DNA from: Vibrio maerlii
GTDB taxonomy: Bacteria > Pseudomonadota > Gammaproteobacteria > Enterobacterales > Vibrionaceae
Direction of reading: 5' to 3'
Assembly: GCF_003415655.1 (NCBI RefSeq)
Contig: NZ_QRHC01000005.1
Span: 248,001-312,000, forward strand
Length of the DNA: 64,000 bases
A program made the translations under genes and the position numbers. The notes beneath the pieces were generated by a model. The model was given only the letters and a program-made list of their open reading frames with translations, searched no databases and had not been told where the DNA came from. Positions 8,406 through 18,105 of the stretch are shown in pieces (within the stretch, counting starts at the first letter, position 1; each line of letters opens with the position of its first letter).

Positions 8406-10037
8406 TTACTGAGCTTTAATGTATAGGTCTTTCGAGAAGATCTTGTCTTCAGCATTGTTTAGTGGGAAACCACCAACAGTAGGCTGAACTAGACGTGATT
8501 TAACGTATTGGTAGATAGGTGCAATCGGCATGTCACGAGCTAGAAGCTGTTCAGCTTTGATGTATAGCGCTTGACGTTCTTCTTCAGAAGTCGTAGCTAG
8601 AGCATCAGCCATCACTTTATCGTACTCAGCGTTGTGGTACTTAGGATCATTTGAGCTGTTGTTAGATTGCATTAGTGATAGGAAGCTTGATGCTTCGTTG
8701 TAATCACCACACCAACCCGCACGAGTCACATCGAAGTCACCGCTACGGCGAGTATCTAGGTATGTTTTCCACTCTTGGTTCTCTAGAGAAACTTCTACAC
8801 CTAAACCACGTTTCCACATAGATTGGATAGCTGTCGCGATCTTCTTGTGGTTTTCAGACGTGTTGTATAGAAGAGTAAACTCAAGTGGGTTGTTCTCGTC
8901 GAAGCCCGCTTCTGCAAGAAGTTTCTTCGCTTCTGCAATACGTGCTTTCTGGTCCATCTTACCGTAAGCAGGTAGTTCTGGGTTGAAGCCAGCAGTGATT
9001 TCAGGAGTTAGGAAGTATGCTGGTTTCTGGCCTTGAGCAAGGATAGCGTCAGATACGATGTTACGGTCGATCGCGTAAGATAGTGCTTTACGAACACGTA
9101 CATCATCAAATGGTGCTTTCTTGTTGTTGAAGCCGTAGTAGTAAGAACATAGGTTACCGCCTACAGAAACAGACTCTGGGTGCTCTTTCTTAAGACGCTT
9201 AAAGTGTTCAACTGGTAGTTCGTTAGTGAAGTGAATTTCACCAGATAGGAAACGGTTCATTTCAGCAACTTGGTTCTCGATTGGAAGGTAAGTTACTTTG
9301 TTTAGAACAGTTTTGTCGTTGTCCCAGTAGTTTTCGTTGCGAACAAGCTCGATACGCTCGTTTACACGCCAAGAATCGATAGTAAACGCACCGTTACCAA
9401 CGAAGTTTTCTGGCTTAGTCCACTGATCACCGAACTTTTCAACAGTTGCGCGGTGTACTGGCTTAACTGTTGTGTGACCCATCATCATTACGAAGTAAGG
9501 AACTGCAGTTTCTAGTTTGATTTCTAGAGTGTTAGCGTCGATAGCTTTAACACCTAGAGTTTCTTTATCTGCTTTACCCGCGATGATGTCATCAGCGTTT
9601 TCCATCGTAGTCATTTCTAGGTACCACGAGTATGGAGAAGCCGTGTTTGGATCAACTGCACGCTTGAAGCTGTAAACGAAGTCTTCAGCTGTCACAGGGT
9701 CGCCATTAGACCATTTCGCATCTTTGCGTAGGTAGAACGTGAACGTTTTGTTGTCTTCAGTTTCCCAGCGCTCAGCAACACCAGGGATAGTGTTACCGTC
9801 TGCATCTTGGTTTACTAGGCCTTCTAATAGATCACGGATTACGTGAGACTCTGGAACGCCTTCAGTTTTGTGTGGGTCAAGAGAAGCAACCTCAGTACCG
9901 TTACCACGAACCAATTCTTGAACTGGTGCTAGTTTAGTACCTGCAGGAACGTCTGCAGCGAAAGCGTTAAGAGAAGTAGCAGAAACTGCTAGGCCAGCAC
10001 CAAGAAGAAGTGCTTGGGTGATTTTGTTCTTGTACAT
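8406..10037 (-). CDS. oppA: Oligopeptide ABC transporter periplasmic binding protein OppA
   Basis: Periplasmic receptor that captures oligopeptides and delivers them to OppBCDF. The 543-residue protein starts with a Sec signal peptide (about 1-27, ending AFAADVP) and has the SBP_bac_5 fold, with family signature segments near AERWETEDNKTFTFYLRKD and VTAEDFVYSFKRAVDP. A GGAG ribosome site precedes the ATG at 10037. It is the first gene of the opp operon, behind a 500-bp regulatory region with a candidate CRP site. Confidence 0.96.
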   Translation of the reverse strand: MYKNKITQALLLGAGLAVSATSLNAFAADVPAGTKLAPVQELVRGNGTEVASLDPHKTEGVPESHVIRDLLEGLVNQDADGNTIPGVAERWETEDNKTFTFYLRKDAKWSNGDPVTAEDFVYSFKRAVDPNTASPYSWYLEMTTMENADDIIAGKADKETLGVKAIDANTLEIKLETAVPYFVMMMGHTTVKPVHRATVEKFGDQWTKPENFVGNGAFTIDSWRVNERIELVRNENYWDNDKTVLNKVTYLPIENQVAEMNRFLSGEIHFTNELPVEHFKRLKKEHPESVSVGGNLCSYYYGFNNKKAPFDDVRVRKALSYAIDRNIVSDAILAQGQKPAYFLTPEITAGFNPELPAYGKMDQKARIAEAKKLLAEAGFDENNPLEFTLLYNTSENHKKIATAIQSMWKRGLGVEVSLENQEWKTYLDTRRSGDFDVTRAGWCGDYNEASSFLSLMQSNNSSNDPKYHNAEYDKVMADALATTSEEERQALYIKAEQLLARDMPIAPIYQYVKSRLVQPTVGGFPLNNAEDKIFSKDLYIKAQ

Positions 10038-10442
10038 GCATTAAACTCCAAGTTTTATATTTTGCATCCATGACTCTTTATTGCCTCACCAGAACGGAAG
10101 GCTAATTAGCTTTTTAGAAGGTTATAAAATGAGTAAAAAAAGCTAAACGGCAATAAAGATTGCAGCACACACTATCAATCATTGAAGCAATTTGCCATAA
10201 AAATTCAGCAAAATGTCGAATCATTCTCTTAAATTGATAGATAAGCAGCATTATTGGCTACTTGATAAATAAACCAAAAAACATACATCTAAAAAGAGTT
10301 TGCAAAGTAGTTCATCATTTCAATAGCTCTGTAATTTGACCGAAATTTAGCATCTTGTGCTATTTTTCGTCAAATAATTTAACATTTGATTCAATTGTTG
10401 TCTAACATGCTTTTACATTATATCGAGGAAATATAAGGGGAA

Positions 10443-10458
10443 TGTGATTTAAATCACT
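10443..10458. promoter_or_regulatory. Candidate CRP binding site upstream of oppA
   Basis: TGTGA-TTTAAA-TCACT matches the CRP consensus TGTGA-N6-TCACA at 9 of 10 half-site bases. It lies about 400 bp before the oppA start, so the transcription start would have to be far upstream of the gene. Function is inferred from the motif alone. Confidence 0.5.
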
Positions 10459-10540
10459 AGAGGAATTAACTAGGTATGATATGGATATATTTATCAATAA
10501 ATCTGTAATTTACAAAATACGCCAAATATTACGAACACAA

Positions 10541-10568
10541 AAAAAGCGACCAATAAAGGTCGCTTTTT
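10541..10568 (-). terminator. Terminator of the Tim44-domain gene
   Basis: An 11-bp perfect stem (10541-10551 with 10558-10568) with a 6-nt loop, A5/T5 ends and a GCGACC core. It lies 60 bases after the stop at 10628. Confidence 0.85.
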
Positions 10569-10627
10569 CAATATGGCGGTTCAACTATCGGAATTGGTCC
10601 TAAGTCATTAATCGTGACTATCGACGA

Positions 10628-11548
10628 TTAGCCCTGAATACCGACGATTAACCAAGGTGCATTTGGTACCGTTAAATCACGCTCTAAGTGCCAGATGTCT
10701 TCAATATCTTCTTCTACACCTTCGACTGCATCGCGGTAACGACCACTAAACTGCAAGCTTAGCTGTGCTTTACTTGCATCATGGTCCGCTCGAACGATCT
10801 CAGCATCAACGAACATCACATCAGTATGCTGCTCACCCTCAAGCTTCGCACGTTCAGATTTCAGGTCTTCGAACAAGCTAGGTGAAACATATTCTTCAAT
10901 AGTGTGGAGCTCGTTGTGATTCCAAGCACCTTGAATAATACGGTAGTGTTCACGCGAACCGTTAATGAATGCTGCTTGATCAAACCCAGGTGGGTAGTTG
11001 TGGGGCACATCAGAATGTCCTGCCGCACCAAAACCGCCTGTTGCTTGAGGTTGCTCGAAGTTGTGTACATTCGCCTCGCGGAACTGAGCATCTTTTTGGA
11101 AGCCGTTTTCTTGGAAGCGACCATTTTGTTGCGACTGGTAAGATTGAGTGCCACCAAACGCAGGTTGCTGGCGCTGCTGATTCATACTGCCCTGCTTCGC
11201 ACCAAGCATACCGCGTAGAAACTTAAACAGAACAAAACCGATAAGGCCCATGATAAGGATATCCATAAACTGAATACCTTCAAATGCACCACCGAAGAAT
11301 GCTGCTAATAGACCACCGGCTAACAGACCACCTAGCAGACCACCCATCAAGCCTTTTTTGCTTGATGCTGTGTTTGTCTTGCCATCTTGTCTTAGCGTGT
11401 TGGTATTTTGCTGCTGTTGTTTAGGTGCCGGTGCAGTCTTGAAGCTTTTACCAAAAGACTTACCACCACCAAATTTTTTCGCTTCAACGATAGGGCTGGA
11501 AACCACAGACACCATCACTAAAGCCAGTAGAGTAAATAGACGTTTCAT
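10628..11548 (-). CDS. Tim44-like domain membrane protein, function unknown
   Basis: The 306-residue protein has an N-terminal signal peptide (about 1-23, ending VEA), then a Gly/Lys/Gln-rich low-complexity stretch, one or two hydrophobic segments rich in Gly and Leu (about 67-115, GLMGGLLGGLLAGG and FMDILIMGLIGFVLF), a Gln-rich linker, and a C-terminal Tim44-like/NTF2-like domain (about 190-306). Bacterial members of this family are exported or membrane-anchored; their partner is not established. It is monocistronic, with its own terminator, and divergent from the TetR gene. Family assignment is from overall architecture. Confidence 0.8.
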   Translation of the reverse strand: MKRLFTLLALVMVSVVSSPIVEAKKFGGGKSFGKSFKTAPAPKQQQQNTNTLRQDGKTNTASSKKGLMGGLLGGLLAGGLLAAFFGGAFEGIQFMDILIMGLIGFVLFKFLRGMLGAKQGSMNQQRQQPAFGGTQSYQSQQNGRFQENGFQKDAQFREANVHNFEQPQATGGFGAAGHSDVPHNYPPGFDQAAFINGSREHYRIIQGAWNHNELHTIEEYVSPSLFEDLKSERAKLEGEQHTDVMFVDAEIVRADHDASKAQLSLQFSGRYRDAVEGVEEDIEDIWHLERDLTVPNAPWLIVGIQG

Positions 11549-11726
11549 CTTGAACCTATTTTAGTTTTTTTGATAACGAGCATCATAGCCATCTCATCAC
11601 AACAATGAAACAACTTAAATAACGAGACTTGTTTCAAACTATTGCTGCTGACACTGTGTTGACCATAAGCTGACCAATCTTTAGAATTGAACATCGTTCA
11701 TTTAGGTACAACACAGTATAAAACGC

Positions 11727-12317
11727 ATGGCACGCAGAAACGATCACACAAGAGATCAACTCATTGCTTTAACGTTAGATGCCGTTAAATCATTCTTGGA
11801 GTCCAAGTCTCACCACGAACTTAGCTTACGTAAAGTCGCTACGATGATTGGCTATGTCCCTAGTACCTTGGTCAACGTATTTGGTAACTATAATCTATTG
11901 TTACTGCGCGTTGTGGCAAACACTCTCGATGAGCTGTCTATGCTCGCTCAACAGAGTGTTGCAACTGCCACTGACAATCGAGACGCCCTTAAAAAGCTCG
12001 CATACCTGTACCACGACTTCGCTTGTGACAACCCCCACCGCTGGCAATTGATCTTTGCTCACTCAATGAATGGTGAACAACTGCCTGAGTGGCAAGCTAA
12101 CCGCATTGATGGAATGACCGGTATGCTCGAACACCTATTAGTTAACATTGGTGAAAATAAGTCATGTGACGAAGTGGTAGAAGCAAGTCGTGTGCTTTGG
12201 GCTGGTGTGCACGGCATTACGATGCTCAGTGTCGATGATAAATTCTTTTCTCGCCAACCTATGGATGGAAAGGCTTTGATAGATAACTTACTAGACAGTT
12301 ATCTGAGTAGTTGGTAA
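11727..12317 (+). CDS. TetR/AcrR-family transcriptional regulator
   Basis: The 196-residue protein starts with a typical TetR helix-turn-helix (about 10-55, with LSLRKVATMIGYVPSTLVNVF), followed by an all-helical ligand or dimer domain with no recognisable ligand signature. Its stop codon overlaps or abuts the next gene, an MFS/acyltransferase fusion, so it very likely regulates that gene and itself. No clear palindromic operator could be pointed to in the 178-bp upstream gap. The ribosome site before the ATG is weak. Confidence 0.85.
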   Translation: MARRNDHTRDQLIALTLDAVKSFLESKSHHELSLRKVATMIGYVPSTLVNVFGNYNLLLLRVVANTLDELSMLAQQSVATATDNRDALKKLAYLYHDFACDNPHRWQLIFAHSMNGEQLPEWQANRIDGMTGMLEHLLVNIGENKSCDEVVEASRVLWAGVHGITMLSVDDKFFSRQPMDGKALIDNLLDSYLSSW

Positions 12318-12331
12318 AGGCCTCGTTCATT

Positions 12332-14209
12332 ATGCCATTTATTTGTTCTAACTCTTTACTGCGTAAACGTCGCTTTCTGCCCTATTTTATCACTCAGTTT
12401 TTTGGTGCGTTTAACGACAATATATTTAAGAATGTACTACTCCTTTTTGTCGCGTTCGCGAATGTCGACACATTACCCATGTCGAGCCATTTGTTCATCA
12501 ATCTGGCGGCTGGCCTATTCATTCTTCCGTTCTTTTTATTTTCAGCGTCTGCTGGTGTATTAGCCGATAAATACGAGAAGTCCTGGTACATCCAAAAAGT
12601 TAAACAGGCCGAAATTCTGATTATGCTGATCGGGGCGCTGGGGTTCTTAACGCAGAGTTATACTCTACTCTTGGTTCTTCTATTCTTGATGGGCACACAG
12701 TCCGCATTCTTTGGCCCAGTAAAGTATGCACTGCTTCCTCAACAGTTAAAATCTAGTGAATTAGTTTCGGGAAATGCCCTGGTAGAGATGGGGACCTTCA
12801 TTGCGATCCTAATCGGTACCATTGGCGCGGGCATTATAGCGTCAAGCGACAATGCCCACACTATTGCCGCTTTCTCAGTGGTGATTTTTGCTGTTTGTGG
12901 CTATCTATCAAGTAAACAGATACCGAAGATGACACCAGCCGACAGCTCCATTGAGTTTAAATGGCAACCCTATCAACAAGCAAAAGAGACACTACAAATC
13001 GCTCGCTGCGACAAGACGGTTTTTAAGTGCATCTTAGCGATCTCATGGTTCTGGTTCTTAGGTGCAACCTATCTAACACAATTTCCAAACTTCACTCGAA
13101 TCCACCTAAACGGGATTGAAACATCGGTTTCCTTCCTACTGGCTTTGTTCTCGATTGGCATTGCACTTGGCTCTTTAGCGTGTGACCGATTATCCAACCA
13201 TCGTGTTGAAGTTGGTATTGTCCCAATCGGCAGTTTTGGTATCACCGTATTCGGTGCATTGATGGTGTGTTCTATCCCCGATACGCTGCCGCAATTCTAC
13301 AGCTTCCAGCAGTTTATCTTGTATCGTGAACTATGGCCGACATTCATTTACTTATTGCTGCTTGGGGCCTCCGGTGGACTGTTTATCGTTCCTTTGTATG
13401 CTTTAGTACAGCAAAAATCTAAGCGGGCTCAATGTGCTCGCGTTATTGCAGCTCTGAACATCTATAACTCTCTGTTTATGGTTGGTAGTGCGGTCCTAGG
13501 TATCGTGTGTCTGGCCTTACTCGAATTATCGATCCTGCAGCTATTTTTGTTGCTCGCTGTCGCAAACTTCGCAGTGACTCTGTGCATCTTCTATCAACTA
13601 CCTGTCATTGCAGTTCGCTTCTTGGTGTGGGTACTGACCCATACTATGTATAGAGTTACTCATCGCAACCTAGATAACCTACCTAAAGAAGGCGGCGCTT
13701 TGATCGTTTGTAACCATGTGAGTTACATGGATGCACTGTTATTAAGTGCCGTAAGCCCTCGCCTCATTCGTTTTGTAATGGAAGAGGACTATGCAAACTA
13801 TCGCCCTGTTCGCCGCTTCTTGAAGCGCGCCGGTGTGATTCCGATCTCTTCTCGACGCCGTGGCTCAATTCGCAAAGCATTTGATGAAGTTGAAAATGCG
13901 CTAAAAGAGGGTCACATCGTGTGTATCTTCCCTGAAGGTAAGTTGAGTAGTGATGGCGAAGTTGGCGAGTTCATGCGCGGTATGGATATCATCCTGCGTC
14001 GCTCACCAGTTCCTGTGATCCCGATGGCATTGAAAGGACTCTGGGGAAGCTATTTTAGCCGCTTCCACAAAGGCCGCGCTTGCTGCGGTTTACCTCGCCG
14101 CTTTTGGTCTAAGCTTGAAGTTGAGGCAGGAGAGCCCGTTCAACCACAAGACGCAACAGCAGATTACATGCGCGATAAGGTCATCGAACTTCGGGGTGAA
14201 TGGCGCTAG
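12332..14209 (+). CDS. MFS transporter fused to a 1-acylglycerol-phosphate-type acyltransferase
   Basis: Probably flips and reacylates lysophospholipids, by analogy with LplT plus an acyltransferase; the activity is inferred. From the ATG at 12332 it has 625 residues: an MFS domain of about 12 helices (roughly 10-425, starting FFGAFNDNIFKNVLLL as in LplT) and a PlsC-type cytoplasmic acyltransferase domain (roughly 440-610) with NHVSYMD (N461, H462) and FPEGK (533-537). A TTG at 12311, overlapping the regulator's stop codon, could add seven residues; AAAGG at 12316-12320 favours the ATG. Unlike E. coli Aas, there is no acyl-ACP synthetase domain. Confidence 0.88.
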   Translation: MPFICSNSLLRKRRFLPYFITQFFGAFNDNIFKNVLLLFVAFANVDTLPMSSHLFINLAAGLFILPFFLFSASAGVLADKYEKSWYIQKVKQAEILIMLIGALGFLTQSYTLLLVLLFLMGTQSAFFGPVKYALLPQQLKSSELVSGNALVEMGTFIAILIGTIGAGIIASSDNAHTIAAFSVVIFAVCGYLSSKQIPKMTPADSSIEFKWQPYQQAKETLQIARCDKTVFKCILAISWFWFLGATYLTQFPNFTRIHLNGIETSVSFLLALFSIGIALGSLACDRLSNHRVEVGIVPIGSFGITVFGALMVCSIPDTLPQFYSFQQFILYRELWPTFIYLLLLGASGGLFIVPLYALVQQKSKRAQCARVIAALNIYNSLFMVGSAVLGIVCLALLELSILQLFLLLAVANFAVTLCIFYQLPVIAVRFLVWVLTHTMYRVTHRNLDNLPKEGGALIVCNHVSYMDALLLSAVSPRLIRFVMEEDYANYRPVRRFLKRAGVIPISSRRRGSIRKAFDEVENALKEGHIVCIFPEGKLSSDGEVGEFMRGMDIILRRSPVPVIPMALKGLWGSYFSRFHKGRACCGLPRRFWSKLEVEAGEPVQPQDATADYMRDKVIELRGEWR

Positions 14210-14234
14210 CCAAATGGGCTCATATTAGGTTTAT

Positions 14235-14263
14235 ACTTGCGTTCATATTTTCTGAACGCAAGT
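14235..14263 (+). terminator. Hairpin after the MFS/acyltransferase gene
   Basis: An 11-bp perfect stem (14235-14245 with 14253-14263) with a 7-nt loop, 26 bases after the stop. No strong T run follows, so termination is probable but not certain. Confidence 0.5.
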
Positions 14264-14341
14264 TCACAATTATCAATCACACCAGAACAAAAAATTCAGT
14301 ACACTATCCCGGTTCCTAAAACTCATTCGTGTAACTAATTT

Positions 14342-15265
14342 ATGCCTACTTTTTCTCGTGCGTTGCCCTTCTGGGTCGCAGTAATGTTTTGTTTAACGCC
14401 ATTTGCCACCTCTCCAACAGCCTTAATCGTTGGCTTTATGTTGGCTAATTTTGGTTTAGTCCCTAAAGGGTATCAGGTAGCGAAGTACACGAAGAAGCTA
14501 CTGGCCTACTCTATTGTTGGTCTTGGTTTTGGTATTCAGTTTGAACAAGCACTGGCTGTAACCGGTGATGGCATAGGCTTAATCATCGCGTCCATTTTCG
14601 GTACACTGGTTGTTGGTTGGTATGCGACTAAAGCGATTGGACTGGAAACAAAAACGGGTTATCTCATTTCGTCGGGCACCGCGATTTGTGGTGGCAGTGC
14701 CATTGCAGCAGTATCACCCGCAATCAATGCAAAGGACGACCAAATAGGCCTGGCGTTGGCCACAGTATTCGTACTTAACTCTATTGCATTATTTGTTTTC
14801 CCTGTGATCGGGCATGCTTTAGGTTTAGACCAACAAACCTTTGGTACTTGGGCAGCGATCGCAATTCATGATACATCATCAGTAGTGGGAGCCGCTTCAG
14901 CATATGGTGAAGAAGCGTTAACAACCGCAACCACGTTAAAACTAGCTCGTGCGTTATGGATTGTACCCGTTGCTCTGGTGAGTGCGTTTATCTTCAAGAA
15001 CAAATCAAAATCCATCACTATCCCCTACTTCATCCTATTCTATTGTGTCGCGATTGGATTTAGCGATCTGTTGCCTCAGTTTGAAGCGGCATATTCGGTG
15101 ATCTTTGATATCTCGAAGAAAACTCTCGTCGTCTGTTTGTTTTTAATTGGGTGCGGAATTTCTGTCGAAAAGCTAAAGGCATCTGGGCCTAAGCCTCTTA
15201 TCCTTGGGGTGGGTTTGTGGACGGTTATCTCTGTAAGTTCATTGGCTTATCTATTACTGGTGTAA
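14342..15265 (+). CDS. YeiH-family putative exporter (UPF0324)
   Basis: An integral membrane protein of 307 residues with about nine or ten hydrophobic helices. The family hallmarks are visible as [19 protein letters not shown] (about residues 117-135), [13 protein letters not shown], and LIGCGIS near the end. The family is often labelled a putative sulfate exporter; substrate evidence is thin, so I give no symbol. It is monocistronic on the plus strand and convergent with a small membrane protein. E. coli YeiH is about 40 residues longer. Confidence 0.85.
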   Translation: MPTFSRALPFWVAVMFCLTPFATSPTALIVGFMLANFGLVPKGYQVAKYTKKLLAYSIVGLGFGIQFEQALAVTGDGIGLIIASIFGTLVVGWYATKAIGLETKTGYLISSGTAICGGSAIAAVSPAINAKDDQIGLALATVFVLNSIALFVFPVIGHALGLDQQTFGTWAAIAIHDTSSVVGAASAYGEEALTTATTLKLARALWIVPVALVSAFIFKNKSKSITIPYFILFYCVAIGFSDLLPQFEAAYSVIFDISKKTLVVCLFLIGCGISVEKLKASGPKPLILGVGLWTVISVSSLAYLLLV

Positions 15266-15288
15266 AAGTAACGAACAGACAATCGGAA

Positions 15289-15471
15289 CTAACCGATCTC
15301 TTCCGGCTCTATCTTTACCATTTCATTGTGTCGTCTGTGTTTGCGATGTTTTCTTACCGTAAACACAACGACGATAAACGCAGCTAACTCTGCCAGAGCT
15401 CTAATAATTCCTTCATTTTGAATTGCAATGGCAATCAGTATTCCGACCAACACAGTCGCTACTAGCTTCAT
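15289..15471 (-). CDS. Small membrane protein, function unknown
   Basis: A 60-residue ORF in an otherwise empty gap. It has a hydrophobic N-terminal half (residues 4-18 and 26-39, the latter ELAAFIVVVFTVR), followed by a basic stretch RKHRKHRRH and an acidic end. This looks like an inner-membrane protein with a cytoplasmic charged tail. The ATG at 15471 has only a weak ribosome site (ggat). It is convergent with the YeiH gene. I do not recognise a family. Confidence 0.5.
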   Translation of the reverse strand: MKLVATVLVGILIAIAIQNEGIIRALAELAAFIVVVFTVRKHRKHRRHNEMVKIEPEEIG

Positions 15472-15607
15472 TATCTATATCCATATAACCTAAAACACGT
15501 AGTTATTATGACGTATAGCTATATTGTGACTAAATTCTGATTTGCTCTATGAAAGTACAGAAAGTTACTAAGCCTTGCTAGGTCTCGTTAATAATTTGGA
15601 TCCAGAG

Positions 15608-17017
15608 CTATTTTAGTTGTGTCTGTAGCCACTCTTTAACTGCTTTGCGTGAAATCTTGATACCGTTACCAAGTAGTGATTTGGGCATAGTGTAATAAGC
15701 GATTGGCCATTTAAACTTAGCGAGTTGATTAACTAGGTAGCTCTCAATATTTCGCTGCTCCACAGCCTTTGAGCTATCAATGACAACGGCAGGTCGATGT
15801 CCATATTCTGAATCGGCTATGGGTATCACTATTGACGTTTTAACACCATAAATCTGATTTATTACCGCTTCAATCTCCTCACAGTGAACATTCTCACCAC
15901 CAGAGATAAACAGATTGTCGGCGCGACCAATAATCTTGATTCGCTCCCCTAGCCATTCACCGAGGTCTTTGCTGTCGAACCAACCTGATTCATCAACAAT
16001 AGAAGTACAAACACCCTGTTTGTAATAACCTTCAGCGAGTGTCTCTCCACCAATATAGATCCGCTGATTCTCTATCTTGATTTGACGTCTAGGTAGTAAT
16101 GACCCAGCGTCACATTGATCATCCACTCTTTTCGCTGTTACGGTTGAGGCTGCTTCTGTCATGCCATAACCAATCCAGGTTTCAATACCTTTTGAATTAG
16201 CCGCAAGGGCTAAGTCATGGGGAATATGGCTTCCCCCTAGCAATATATGTGTAAGATCGAGAGAGGCATACTGCCCCAACAAACGCTTTAATTGAGTCGC
16301 CACAAGAGATGCGTGAGTTACGCCCTGAATATCATGTCCTAACTCGCCCTCACCAAGTTTTAAACATGCACCGCGTAGCAGCCAACGATAAACGATCGCC
16401 AGTCCAGATACGTGATACATCGGCAGGCTTAAAAGCCATGTATCATGCTGCTGAAAAGCAAACCGACTAAGTAGGCCTTCAGCGGAAGCCAAATGCTGCG
16501 ATGTGCTGTGAGCAACTGCCTTAGGTGTACCCGTAGAGCCCGAAGTAAAAATAATACTTGCGATTCGATCACGCTCAAATGGGTTGGCTTGACTATCAAC
16601 CGGCTTAACTTCAACATGTTCTGATAAGGCAACACTCACCGTGCGCAATCCGCTTAAATCCTCTCTTCCTAACGCTGAATCAACCCAGATCCAATGATGT
16701 TCCTCTGGGCTATACAGAACGCTAAGCTTGGTATGAACTTCTGCTAATGATTGAGGCATCGTTGGCGCACAAACCGCGCCAAGCTCGCTGCATGCCAAGT
16801 GAAGAATGAGCAGTTCAACACTGTTCTTGCCAATAGCAACAACGACATCGCCTGAAGCAATACCCTGTGATGACAAACTATTAGCAACGCCGTTGACGCA
16901 GGCCAACAATTGCAGCCATGTGAAATCTCTCTCTGGTGTTTGCAGCGCTAACAAAGATGGGCTCGATTGAGCCCATTTATTAAGCGGAGAAGTCACGCCA
17001 CTCATCGTGTCGACCAT
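15608..17017 (-). CDS. menE: o-Succinylbenzoate-CoA ligase
   Basis: Activates o-succinylbenzoate with ATP and CoA for MenB in menaquinone synthesis. The 469-residue ANL-superfamily enzyme shows the AMP-binding P-loop FTSGSTGTPKAV (about 153-164), the GYGMTEAAS adenine-binding motif, the hinge region GRADNLFISGGENV, and the C-terminal catalytic Lys region. It is the last gene of the men operon, and its start overlaps the menC end by 16 bp. An internal ATG four codons in could also serve as start. Confidence 0.94.
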   Translation of the reverse strand: MVDTMSGVTSPLNKWAQSSPSLLALQTPERDFTWLQLLACVNGVANSLSSQGIASGDVVVAIGKNSVELLILHLACSELGAVCAPTMPQSLAEVHTKLSVLYSPEEHHWIWVDSALGREDLSGLRTVSVALSEHVEVKPVDSQANPFERDRIASIIFTSGSTGTPKAVAHSTSQHLASAEGLLSRFAFQQHDTWLLSLPMYHVSGLAIVYRWLLRGACLKLGEGELGHDIQGVTHASLVATQLKRLLGQYASLDLTHILLGGSHIPHDLALAANSKGIETWIGYGMTEAASTVTAKRVDDQCDAGSLLPRRQIKIENQRIYIGGETLAEGYYKQGVCTSIVDESGWFDSKDLGEWLGERIKIIGRADNLFISGGENVHCEEIEAVINQIYGVKTSIVIPIADSEYGHRPAVVIDSSKAVEQRNIESYLVNQLAKFKWPIAYYTMPKSLLGNGIKISRKAVKEWLQTQLK

Positions 17018-17991
17018 ACCAACTCATGCTCATCAAGCGTTGTTAGCGGTAATGGACTCTTAGGCCAAGGCGTTTCCAGCTGGGCTTGATATAAACTGAT
17101 CGTATCCAGACCTGGAACTTCATCAGGTGTGATCCAGTGCGCCAGTCTCGCCAGTTGATTTAGTCCTAAGCTAGACTCAATACTCGAACTAATAACCGCA
17201 TGCATCCCCAGCTTATGCGCCTTTTCGACTAAAAACTTACAACGTTCAATTGACCCGATAAGTGTCGGCTTAATCACAATCGCTTTTACACCCGTCAGTT
17301 CTTCGAGTGCAAAGTCAGGGTGTCGAATTTCTTGTTGAAGGGTTTCATCCCAACCAATCGCAATCCCTGTATCGATTGCAAATGCGAGGCTATCGGCAGG
17401 ATTTGCACAAGGCTCTTCTAAAAACTCGATACGCTGACGTAAAGATGGAGAAATGTAGCTTGCAAACTTCATCGCTTGCTCTTTCGTCCAAGCTCGATTC
17501 GCATCTAAACGCAAGGTTAAGTCAGGTATAGATTCCAACATCAAGTCCACCAGCATACCGTCACGAATCGGCTCATAGAGACCAACCTTAACCTTAGCCA
17601 CTCGTTTGCCAGGCATGGCACTGAGTGACTCAATGATTTCATCAGGATCACCAGTGCAAAGTGGCGCTGCAACATAGTTGCCTTGTCGAGGCAGCTTTCC
17701 TTCTAACTCTGTCAATGCCATTGAGAAGCCAAAAGCAACAGAGGGCGGTAACTCATCGTAATTCTGCTTGTGTCCAGAGAACCAAGCCTCGAGAGCGCAC
17801 TGCGCCGCTATTCCAGCTTCATCAAGCGATTCTTGACTAAAACCAATCAATGGTGCGACTTCACCACGAGCGATTTTTCCATTTTCATGGAGTTCAATGA
17901 TCCAGCCAGTACGTTCGGTGAGTTTGTTCTCACGCAGAACAACGCCGCTGTCCATTGGTAGGGTATATTTGTATAGTTTGGCAGCTCTCAT
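17002..17991 (-). CDS. menC: o-Succinylbenzoate synthase
   Basis: Dehydrates SHCHC to o-succinylbenzoate, an enolase-superfamily reaction of menaquinone synthesis. I use the ATG at 17991 (329 residues, MRAAKLYKYTLPMDSG) because AGGGAG lies just upstream; the frame extends nine codons further without a ribosome site. Catalytic features are visible: the KVKVG lysine motif (about 160), metal ligands in LRLDANRAW and FLEEPC, and the second Lys in IVIKPTLIGS. It overlaps menE and follows menB after a hairpin. Confidence 0.94.
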   Translation of the reverse strand: MRAAKLYKYTLPMDSGVVLRENKLTERTGWIIELHENGKIARGEVAPLIGFSQESLDEAGIAAQCALEAWFSGHKQNYDELPPSVAFGFSMALTELEGKLPRQGNYVAAPLCTGDPDEIIESLSAMPGKRVAKVKVGLYEPIRDGMLVDLMLESIPDLTLRLDANRAWTKEQAMKFASYISPSLRQRIEFLEEPCANPADSLAFAIDTGIAIGWDETLQQEIRHPDFALEELTGVKAIVIKPTLIGSIERCKFLVEKAHKLGMHAVISSSIESSLGLNQLARLAHWITPDEVPGLDTISLYQAQLETPWPKSPLPLTTLDEHELVWSTR

Positions 17992-18063
17992 AGCGGCTCC
18001 CTTAGTATTACTTAGCAACTGAGTCGTCTCATACGAGACAGTTCTTAAATAGAGTACAGAAAT

Positions 18064-18090
18064 TAAAGGCAGACTCTTGGTCTGCCTTTA
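18064..18090 (-). terminator. Intercistronic hairpin between menB and menC
   Basis: A perfect 10-bp stem (18064-18073 with 18081-18090) with a 7-nt loop lies 16 bases after the menB stop. A short, imperfect T tract follows on the minus strand. It probably attenuates rather than ends transcription into menC-menE. Confidence 0.55.
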
Positions 18091-18105
18091 GTGAAAGTCA
18101 TGAAC

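Larger units (their letters stand above)
10038..10627. other. 590-bp intergenic region: opp promoter region and upstream terminator
   Basis: There is no credible ORF. It is AT-rich and holds, right to left, a terminator for the Tim44-domain gene (10541-10568), a near-perfect CRP-like palindrome (10443-10458), and a long leader before oppA. I could not place the -35/-10 boxes of oppA with confidence. Confidence 0.7.
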
